Source of the DNA: an uncultured bacterium
Lineage (GTDB): Bacteria > Actinomycetota > Coriobacteriia > Coriobacteriales > Coriobacteriaceae
DNA length: 5,498 nucleotides
NCBI GenBank assembly: GCA_905215205.1
Contig: CAJMPK010000103.1
Span: forward strand, 1 to 5,498
Direction of reading: 5' to 3'
Shown here: in pieces, positions 1 through 4,837 of the stretch
How positions within the stretch are numbered: position 1 is the first letter of the stretch
Layout: the number at the start of each line of letters is the position of its first letter
The notes under the pieces: model-generated
Seen by the model: only the letters and a program-made list of their open reading frames with translations
What the model was told of the DNA's origin: nothing
The model's database searches: none
Made by a program: the position numbers and the translations under genes

Positions 1-29
1 GCTACGGATCCTGAGCGCTCACACCGGCC

Positions 30-73
30 AAAACAAAAAAGGCAGATTTTAAGGCATGTCCCAAAAATCTGCC
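30..73 (-). terminator. Rho-independent terminator after the yaiI-like gene
   Basis: Read on the minus strand, a 10-bp stem (GGCAGATTTT at 64-73 pairing with AAAATCTGCC at 41-50, 13-base loop) begins five bases past the stop codon of the YaiI-family gene. It is followed by TTTTTTGTTTT (complement of 30-40). Stem plus U-rich tail in the correct orientation is the standard intrinsic terminator layout, so transcription of the two-gene minus-strand unit should end here. Confidence 0.88.
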
Positions 74-77
74 ATGG

Positions 78-560
78 TTAGCGGAGCAGCTCGGTGAGGT
101 TGCGCTTAAAGCGAGCGCGGTCTTCGCTGGTAAATGCTGCCGGACCGCGAGTGCGTCCGCCGGCGCGGCGTACCTTCTTTTCCTCGTGGCGAATAAACAG
201 CTGCATGTCGATGGTCGCCTTATCGTAGACGCGCCCGCGCACACCGATGGCGGCGGCATCGCGCCCGAGCACCATGCTCGCCAGGCCAATGTCCTGCGTC
301 ACGACCACATCGCCCGCCTGCAGACGCTCGACAATGGCAAAGTCGGCGCTGTCGGCGCCCACGCTTACATCGAGCGTCGTGACCCAAAAGCCGCGTCGCG
401 CGTGCTCGGCATCGCGCGGGTCGTCGCGGCGAATGTGCCGTTCCAGGCTTTGCGTGCTGTTGCCGGCGATAACAACGGCGACGCCCGCCCGCCGCGCGCA
501 GTCGATCGACTCACGCGTGACCGGGCAGGCGTCAGCATCAATAAACAGCGTTCGCGGCAT
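78..560 (-). CDS. YaiI/YqxD family (DUF188, UPF0178) PIN-like protein
   Basis: A 160-residue cytosolic protein, close to the roughly 150 residues usual for this family. Family hallmarks are all present: FIDADACPV at residues 6-14, the GADSAD stretch at 68-73, GDVVVTQDIGLA at 83-94 and the C-terminal GGRTRGPAAF at 134-143 followed by DRARF. The acidic residues D8, D10, D70, D73 and D90 sit where a PIN-like metal site would be expected. The family is conserved but its substrate is not established, so nuclease activity is an inference from the fold. The start ATG directly abuts the TAG of the upstream membrane-protein gene with no clear ribosome binding site of its own beyond a weak GGTG, which points to translational coupling. 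The family assignment is secure; the function is unknown. Confidence 0.93.
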   Translation of the reverse strand: MPRTLFIDADACPVTRESIDCARRAGVAVVIAGNSTQSLERHIRRDDPRDAEHARRGFWVTTLDVSVGADSADFAIVERLQAGDVVVTQDIGLASMVLGRDAAAIGVRGRVYDKATIDMQLFIRHEEKKVRRAGGRTRGPAAFTSEDRARFKRNLTELLR

Positions 561-1163
561 CTAGCGCACCAGCTTGCCAAAGCGGATAGCACGAATAATC
601 AGCGTCACGCCAAACACCAGGAGCGCGGCGCCGCTAAAGATGACGAGCATCTTTGCCGACCACAGCGGATAGATAAACACGAACACGCCGGCGATGATGG
701 AGAGCGCGCCGCTCAGGATAGCGAGGGCGCGGTTAGACGAAAGCTCGGATTCCAGAATGGACATGATACCTTCGACAATCCAGCCAAAGCCGGCGACGAC
801 CACTACAAGCGTGGTGAGTGTCGCGGCCGAGAAGGCCTGGTTGCGCAGGATTACCACGCCGCCCAGAATGATGAGCAGGTTGGAGATGATGCTCTTCACA
901 CGCCAGCCGGCGGGTAGTAGCGGCTCAAAAATGGCGGTGAACAGCCTAATGGCTGCCGTGATTATAAAGTAGAAGCCCAGGACGGTTGTCAGGAAGACGA
1001 GGGACTTGGCGGGTGCAAAAAGCAGCGCGATACCAGCAATGAGCGCTAAGACGCCCGTGATGGCGTAAATCCAGCGCACGGCCTTGACGGCCTTGCCTGC
1101 CATGCTTTTCTCGTCAAATCCAAACGCGCTCGATTGCTTGTCATCGTTCTTAAAGATGCCCAT
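561..1163 (-). CDS. HdeD/DUF308 family six-helix membrane protein
   Basis: A 200-residue integral membrane protein. After a polar cytoplasmic N-terminus (residues 1-28) there are six hydrophobic segments at about 30-50, 54-79, 91-107, 113-137, 146-166 and 170-192, ending in a basic tail (RAIRFGKLVR). The regular helix spacing, the GxxxLIAGIALLFAP pattern after helix 1 and the repeated LSGxLSIIAGVFVFIYP at 150-166 are typical of the HdeD/DUF308 repeat family. E. coli HdeD is linked to acid resistance, but most members have no defined role and none can be assigned here. A strong ribosome binding site AAAGGAG (complement of 1169-1175) lies five bases before the ATG, which supports this start. 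It is the first gene of a two-gene unit with the YaiI-family gene, which begins immediately at its stop codon. Confidence 0.9.
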   Translation of the reverse strand: MGIFKNDDKQSSAFGFDEKSMAGKAVKAVRWIYAITGVLALIAGIALLFAPAKSLVFLTTVLGFYFIITAAIRLFTAIFEPLLPAGWRVKSIISNLLIILGGVVILRNQAFSAATLTTLVVVVAGFGWIVEGIMSILESELSSNRALAILSGALSIIAGVFVFIYPLWSAKMLVIFSGAALLVFGVTLIIRAIRFGKLVR

Positions 1164-1398
1164 AATGTCTCCTTTCCGTGCAGCGTAAGCCTTGATCGTT
1201 ACAACCAGTATCGCCTAAAGGCGCTGGCGTATGGGTCGGGGAGGGCGAAACGTAACCCAAAGGCCCTGAATTGTTTCCGTTGTTCCCCACGTCGCGATTT
1301 TCTATTCAACAGGTGTAGAACATTGCGGCTCTGTTCGTTATTGCCTGCGTTTTAGGTTAGATTTTCCTAAGAACAATTGCCTTTAATTGGGGGTCCCT
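1164..1398. promoter_or_regulatory. Divergent intergenic region, probable promoters for both flanking units
   Basis: These 235 bases separate the minus-strand membrane-protein unit from the plus-strand nitroreductase, so both should be transcribed from here. The part nearest the nitroreductase is AT-rich compared with the rest of the window. It holds a possible -10 element TAGATT (1358-1363) that lacks a convincing -35, and a short inverted repeat TTAGG-N9-CCTAA (1352-1370) overlapping it that could be an operator. A small palindrome CGCC-TAAA-GGCG lies at 1212-1223. None of these is strong enough to call a specific promoter. No convincing coding sequence is seen. Confidence 0.4.
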
Positions 1399-2070
1399 AT
1401 GAACGAAGCAGTTCCCGAGGCACCGTCGAGCGTCGAATCGATGGCAAAGCAAGGTTGCGAAAAGCTCGGTCTGGAAGCGTTTGACGCGCTGGTCCGTCGT
1501 GCCCGTACGTGCCGCCGCTTTGACGAGTTCATGCGCGTGCCGCGCGAGTTTTTGCTCGAGCTGGTAGAGCTGGCGCACCTGGCTCCCTGTGGCGCCAATG
1601 CCCAGCGCCTACGTTTTCATGTGGTGAGCGGTGCCGAGGACTGCGCTCGCGTGTTTGACGAGCTCGCATGGGCCGGCGCGCTTAAGGACTGGCCGGGTCC
1701 TGGCGAGGGTGAGCGCCCGACCGGCTACATCGCGATTCTTGCCGAGCGCGCCGTTCCGGGCAAGCCCGCCGCTCCCATTACTGAGGTCGACACGGGCATT
1801 GCCGCGCAGACGATGATGCTCGCCGCCCGCAGCGCCACGCCCGAGGTGGCAGCCTGCATGTTCAAGGCCTTTACGCCCCACGCGATCGATGCCATGGGGC
1901 TCGATAACGACAAGTATGAGCTCAAGCTGATCATGGCGTTTGGCGTTCCGGCCGAGACACAGGTGATTGATGCGATCGATTCCAACCCCGACGGCTCCAT
2001 TAATTATTGGCGCGACGAGGCGCAGGTGCACCACGTACCCAAGCGTTCGCTCGCCGACGTGCTGGTGTAG
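1399..2070 (+). CDS. Nitroreductase family protein (FMN-dependent oxidoreductase)
   Basis: A 223-residue protein of the nitroreductase fold, which uses FMN and NAD(P)H to reduce nitro compounds, quinones or similar acceptors in the cytosol. Visible motifs are the N-terminal RRARTCRRF (33-41, the position of the R-S-x-R-x-F flavin phosphate motif), LAHLAPCGANAQRLRF (58-73, equivalent to APSxxNxQPWxF), VDTGIAAQTMMLAA (130-143) and a late LIMAFGVPAE (177-186). The tail YWRDEAQVHHVPKRSL (203-218) matches a subgroup I associate with anaerobes. ATG at 1399 is preferred over the in-frame TTG at 1387 because the G-run at 1389-1393 serves as a ribosome binding site five bases before the ATG. Cys replaces the usual Ser in the APS motif. 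The natural substrate cannot be told from sequence. Confidence 0.9.
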   Translation: MNEAVPEAPSSVESMAKQGCEKLGLEAFDALVRRARTCRRFDEFMRVPREFLLELVELAHLAPCGANAQRLRFHVVSGAEDCARVFDELAWAGALKDWPGPGEGERPTGYIAILAERAVPGKPAAPITEVDTGIAAQTMMLAARSATPEVAACMFKAFTPHAIDAMGLDNDKYELKLIMAFGVPAETQVIDAIDSNPDGSINYWRDEAQVHHVPKRSLADVLV

Positions 2071-2102
2071 TTGAGTGTCACCGCGGTGTGATCCGGCGGT
2101 AA

Positions 2103-2137
2103 ACCACCACAAAGGTATCTGTCCCCTTTGTGGTGGT
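2103..2137. repeat. Perfect 13-bp inverted repeat in the nitroreductase-phosphatase gap
   Basis: ACCACCACAAAGG (2103-2115) and CCTTTGTGGTGGT (2125-2137) are exact reverse complements around a nine-base loop TATCTGTCC. No T-run follows on either strand, so it is not a classic intrinsic terminator. The core resembles the GGTGTCTGTCCCC-type palindromes that I recall recurring in intergenic regions, including REP-like elements mobilised by IS200/Y1-type transposases; that link is recollection, not shown here. The repeat ends four bases before the ribosome binding site of the next gene, so in RNA it could influence translation or transcript stability. Confidence 0.75.
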
Positions 2138-2140
2138 ACG

Positions 2141-2149
2141 AGGGGAGGG
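2141..2149 (+). promoter_or_regulatory. Ribosome binding site that fixes the GTG start of the first phosphatase
   Basis: The purine run AGGGGAGGG precedes GTG at 2153, giving good Shine-Dalgarno spacing. This marks 2153 as the start rather than the in-frame GTG at 2075, which would translate straight through the 13-bp inverted repeat and add 26 residues before the RHG motif. The six bases AGGGGA (2141-2146) are also the exact complement of TCCCCT (2122-2127) inside the hairpin. Confidence 0.75.
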
Positions 2150-2152
2150 TGT

Positions 2153-2695
2153 GTGGCAGATCTGTATTTGGTGCGGCATGGGCAGACTGAGCTCAATGTG
2201 CAGAGCATTTTGCAGGGCTGGCATGATTCGCCGCTTACGGCGCGCGGGCGCGAGCAGGCGTTTGCGGCGCGTACGGCGTTTGCGGCGCGTGGCGTGGCCT
2301 TTGATCATGTGTATTCCTCGCCGTTGGGCCGGGCGCGGCATACGGCCGAGCTTATCGTTGGCGAGGGCCGTTCCATTGAGCTGGTCGATGACCTGCGTGA
2401 GTGGCATTTTGGCTCGCTGGAGGGTACATCAAATCGCGAGATGCCGCCGCAGCCCTGGGGCGATTATCCGGTGGCCTTTGGCGGCGAGTCTGAAGTGCAG
2501 CTCCAGTCGCGCATGGTCGCGGCGCTGTCCCGCATCATGGCCAGGCCGCAGCACGACTGCGTGCTGGCGGTTTCCCACGGCTCAGCCTGCCAGGAGTTTC
2601 TTGAGTATGTGACTGGCGGGGGAGAGCTACCCGACAACGGTGCCGTGCTTCATTTTGGCTATTGCGACGGGGCGTTTTCGCTCTTGGGTTGGTAA
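2153..2695 (+). CDS. Histidine phosphatase family protein (tandem copy 1)
   Basis: A 180-residue phosphoglycerate-mutase-like phosphatase of the branch-1 histidine phosphatase superfamily. It starts almost at the catalytic motif: LYLVRHGQTELN has R8, the phospho-accepting H9 and G10. The second arginine lies in SSPLGRARHTA (R60), the acid in LREWHFGSLEG (E83) and the second histidine in AVSHGSA (H142), so the catalytic set is complete. Family members remove phosphate from small metabolites or act as cofactor-independent mutases; the substrate here is unknown, and no cobalamin or glycolysis genes adjoin to suggest one. GTG start chosen from the ribosome binding site at 2141-2149. It is followed after 17 bases by a clear paralog, so the two are probably co-transcribed. 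It lacks the roughly 30-residue C-terminal tail of the second copy. Confidence 0.92.
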   Translation: MADLYLVRHGQTELNVQSILQGWHDSPLTARGREQAFAARTAFAARGVAFDHVYSSPLGRARHTAELIVGEGRSIELVDDLREWHFGSLEGTSNREMPPQPWGDYPVAFGGESEVQLQSRMVAALSRIMARPQHDCVLAVSHGSACQEFLEYVTGGGELPDNGAVLHFGYCDGAFSLLGW

Positions 2696-2712
2696 CGAAC
2701 GAAAGGACCCCT

Positions 2713-3348
2713 ATGCATAAAGATCTGTATCTGGTCCGTCATGGACAGACGATATTCAACCTTAAGCGCATTATTCAGGGCTGGAGTGACTCGCCGCTTA
2801 CGCAGTTGGGTTGCGACCAGGCGGCGCGCGCCGGCATGTTTTTACGTGCGCGCGGCATTGAGCCCGATCATGCCTACACCTCCACGCTTCATCGCACCGA
2901 GCAGACTATCGCCAACTTGTGGCCGGGCTTGGCGTACGAGCGCCTGGACGGCCTGCGTGAGTGGTTCTTTGGCGACTTTGAGGCCGAGCGCGTGATGCTT
3001 ATGCCCGAGCGCCCGTGGCGCGATTTCTATCGTCAATTTGGCGGCGAGGACCAGATCCAGGTGCGCGAGCGCATGGTGGCGACGCTGACCGAACTCATGC
3101 AGCGTCCGGACCATACGTGCGTGCTCGCGGTAAGCCATGGCTCGGCTATCAAGGAGTTTATGGATCACGTGAGGGGAGCGGCGGCCGATGAACGCGATCG
3201 CGTTCCGGGCAACTGCTCGGTGCTGCATTTCGTGTTTGACGACGAGGCCGGTACGTTTGAGCTGATTGAGATTTTTACGCAGGAAGACTACGCGCGCGAG
3301 CTGGGGCTTGAACCGCTTGTGGCTACTGCGGGTCCGCAGCGCGGATAA
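2713..3348 (+). CDS. Histidine phosphatase family protein (tandem copy 2)
   Basis: A 211-residue paralog of the preceding phosphatase with the same layout: LYLVRHGQTIFN (R9, H10), GWSDSPLTQLG, STLHRTEQT (R61), LREWFFGDFE (E83) and AVSHGSA (H142). The catalytic residues are complete. It differs in that the usual GxxEG after the acid reads GDFEAE, losing the second glycine, and in a longer C-terminus (about residues 180-211, with FELIEIFTQEDYARELG). ATG at 2713 is supported by GAAAGGA just upstream; an in-frame ATG at 2662 lies inside the previous gene and has no comparable site. Likely the last gene of its transcript, with a strong hairpin downstream. Substrate unknown; sequence drift between the copies suggests different substrates rather than simple dosage. 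Confidence 0.92.
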   Translation: MHKDLYLVRHGQTIFNLKRIIQGWSDSPLTQLGCDQAARAGMFLRARGIEPDHAYTSTLHRTEQTIANLWPGLAYERLDGLREWFFGDFEAERVMLMPERPWRDFYRQFGGEDQIQVRERMVATLTELMQRPDHTCVLAVSHGSAIKEFMDHVRGAAADERDRVPGNCSVLHFVFDDEAGTFELIEIFTQEDYARELGLEPLVATAGPQRG

Positions 3349-3395
3349 CGCGAGCGCGGCGGCACGGGTCGCCGGCATAACTTCTCGACGCGAAA

Positions 3396-3432
3396 GGGGC
3401 GGAGATGCATGTACCTGCTGCATCTCCGCCCC
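3396..3432. terminator. Strong hairpin between convergent genes, probable bidirectional terminator
   Basis: A perfect 14-bp stem, GGGGCGGAGATGCA (3396-3409) with TGCATCTCCGCCCC (3419-3432), encloses a nine-base loop. It sits between the plus-strand phosphatase (stop at 3348) and the minus-strand DUF1015-like gene (stop at 3478). The plus-strand tail is CTGTTTGTT and the minus-strand tail is TTTCG, both only modestly T-rich, so the stem strength must do most of the work. Position and symmetry favour a shared terminator. Confidence 0.8.
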
Positions 3433-3477
3433 CTGTTTGTTGAGCTGCCGATTTTTGTGCTGGGCGGTCTGGTCTTG

Positions 3478-4161
3478 CTAGAACCGTGCGACCTGGTGCG
3501 TGAGCAGACCCGTCGGAACCTGCGGCGCGGCGCCGCTGACCTGCGCGGCGGGGAAGAGCACGGCAACGGTAAAGTTGAACGGCTCCTTGCCGGTGTACGT
3601 TCCGGCGGCACGTGCATCGTCGGCCAGGAGCTGTGATGCCCCGACTAGTGCGGCAGCGTAGGCAGGGTCGTCGGCCAGTGCCGGCTCCGGCGCCTGGTCG
3701 AGCATGGCGCGAATGGCGCCGACAGCGTCCTCGCGCTTGACCTCCCACACGCGGTGCGTAATGCCCGCGGGGTCGGTGACGGCGTAGAGCGACGCGCCCT
3801 CTTTGGCGGCGCCCAGGATGATGTCCATGACGGGCGATGCCTCGTAGGAGAGCGACACGGGGCGCGGCTGAACTTTGAGTTCGGCGATCGCGTGCGCAGC
3901 GGCGGCCACGTCAGCGCTGGTATCGCCCTTGCCGCCCGCAAGTACACTCGTCGGGCAGATCGCCACGACACCTGTTACGCGCCCCGGCTCGCCCGAGCAC
4001 TCGTACACGTAATACGCCGCGCCCGGATCCTTGAGCATGAGCCCATCGGCAATCGCGTCGCGCAGGGCTTCATTGCCACTCAGAATGTTGCCCATTGCAG
4101 GCAGCGCCTCGAGCACGCGGTCTTGAGCCGGGCGGATGCAGGGAAACGGAAGTGCTTTCAT
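3478..4161 (-). CDS. Compact DUF1015-like protein lacking the GHHR signature
   Basis: A 227-residue protein whose landmarks follow DUF1015 in order: PFPCIRP near the N-terminus (5-11), GLMLKDPGAAYYVYEC (40-55, as in the family's EGxLxxDxxPAYYVYR), GVVAICPTSVLAGG (64-77), PRPVSLSYE (99-107), THRVWEV (135-141) and FNFTVAVLFPAAQV (195-208). Typical members are around 400 residues and carry IADGHHR before an alanine-rich helix. Here that place reads LADDPAYAAA (162-171), so the paired histidines are gone, and the protein stops soon after the LFPA motif. The biochemical role of DUF1015 is not established (it is often found near serine biosynthesis genes), so no function is given. ATG at 4161 has TTAGGAC about seven bases upstream. 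It lies 39 bases after the M20 fragment on the same strand. Family call is by motif order; fairly confident. Confidence 0.75.
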   Translation of the reverse strand: MKALPFPCIRPAQDRVLEALPAMGNILSGNEALRDAIADGLMLKDPGAAYYVYECSGEPGRVTGVVAICPTSVLAGGKGDTSADVAAAAHAIAELKVQPRPVSLSYEASPVMDIILGAAKEGASLYAVTDPAGITHRVWEVKREDAVGAIRAMLDQAPEPALADDPAYAAALVGASQLLADDARAAGTYTGKEPFNFTVAVLFPAAQVSGAAPQVPTGLLTHQVARF

Positions 4162-4200
4162 GGGCGGTCCTAACGCGCGAGTCGGTTTGTTCGCGGCTTA

Positions 4201-4713
4201 TTATGCCCCAACTTGGCCGCTCGCGTCCCAGAGCACGTTATCGGCGAGCGCGATTAGCACCTGCTGACAACGAACGATATCGGCGTGGGGCACATATTCG
4301 TTGGGCTTGTGCGCGAGCGCGAGCGACCCGGGACCGTAGCTCATGCAATTGCGGTTACCTGTCTTGCCGGCAATGACGGCGGTGTCGGTGTAGCCGGTAA
4401 AGAAGCCGACGGTCGTGTCCGCGTCCGTCACGTCATCGGCGGCACGCTTGAGCGCGGCTAAAAGGGGGGAGCTTGGGTCGCGCTCGACGGCGGGGCGGTC
4501 GCCCGTCACGGTATAGCTTCCATGGCAGCCGGGGACCGCGTCCTCGGCGGCGGCAATGGCATGCTCGACCATGTTGATCGCGGCGGCCGTATCGGTCGGC
4601 GGTGTCAGACGCATGTCGACCCAGACCTTGGCGTGGTCGGGCACGTCATAGAGGCGATAGCCGCCTTCGTCATCATCAACCATATGCAACCTCATAATCA
4701 GTCTGCTTTCCAA
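4201..4713 (-). pseudogene. M20-family metallopeptidase, C-terminal fragment only
   Basis: Up to 171 codons matching only the back half of an M20 peptidase (ArgE/DapE/succinyl-diaminopimelate desuccinylase-like amidohydrolases, normally about 370-450 residues). Visible parts are the dimerisation-domain edge GGYRLYDVPDHAKVWVDMRLTPP (17-39), GFFTGYTDTAV (103-113) and the closing GPGSLALAHKPNEY (127-140), whose H135 corresponds to the last metal ligand. The N-terminal catalytic half, with the metal-binding His and Asp and the general base Glu, is absent. The frame extends upstream only to a stop at 4762-4764, over sequence that does not look like M20. Possible starts are TTG 4713 or internal ATGs at 4695 and 4683, none with a compelling ribosome binding site. 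It is probably inactive. A genuine short protein or an assembly join are alternatives. Confidence 0.75.
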
Positions 4714-4726
4714 CCTGACTGTAAGC

Positions 4727-4736
4727 CTCTTAAGAG
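4727..4736. repeat. 10-bp perfect palindrome at the M20 break region
   Basis: CTCTTAAGAG reads identically on both strands and lies just upstream of the truncated M20 fragment. It may be chance or an operator or junction scar; noted because it falls in the short stretch where M20 homology ends and the right-edge gene begins. Confidence 0.3.
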
Positions 4737-4786
4737 ATTCGCGACGTGCACGTAGCAGTATTTACCGTTCGCAGGCCGAGCCATCG

Positions 4787-4815
4787 CGTTTGCCGTCCGG
4801 GCGGGCTCGCAAACG
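4787..4815. repeat. Inverted repeat CGTTTGC-N15-GCAAACG
   Basis: Seven-base arms at 4787-4793 and 4809-4815 could form a hairpin or a two-fold protein binding site ahead of the plus-strand gene at the right edge. No T-run follows on either strand, so it is not a convincing terminator. Role unknown. Confidence 0.35.
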
Positions 4816-4823
4816 ACATAGTG

Positions 4824-4833
4824 GGTACGTACC
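4824..4833. repeat. 10-bp perfect palindrome directly upstream of the right-edge gene
   Basis: GGTACGTACC is a perfect palindrome ending four bases before the ATG at 4838. If that ATG or the one at 4847 is the start, a bound protein here could block expression. Chance occurrence is possible. Confidence 0.3.
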
Positions 4834-4837
4834 TTTC

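Noticed and set aside
186..917. A 243-codon plus-strand open frame antisense to both left-block genes
   Set aside because: It runs across two well-supported minus-strand genes, is rich in His/Arg/Asp/Ala as expected from reading GC-rich genes backwards, has no ribosome binding site and shows no recognisable domain.
1134..1355. A 73-codon plus-strand open frame covering much of the divergent intergenic region
   Set aside because: It begins inside the membrane-protein gene on the opposite strand, has no ribosome binding site and shows no domain, membrane segment or compositional sign of a real protein.
2075..2152. N-terminal extension of the first phosphatase, including a CPLCGGT stretch that looks like half a zinc knuckle
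   Set aside because: It is translated from the inverted repeat, lacks a ribosome binding site at 2075, and the strong purine run before GTG 2153 gives the start expected for the family.
1609..2208. A 199-codon minus-strand open frame antisense to the nitroreductase
   Set aside because: The plus-strand gene has clear nitroreductase motifs; the antisense product has no family features and depends on backward reading of GC-biased codons.
3349..3477. Possible small RNA or short gene in the convergent gap
   Set aside because: The only structure is the 14-bp hairpin, fully explained as a shared terminator; no promoter or supported coding frame is visible.
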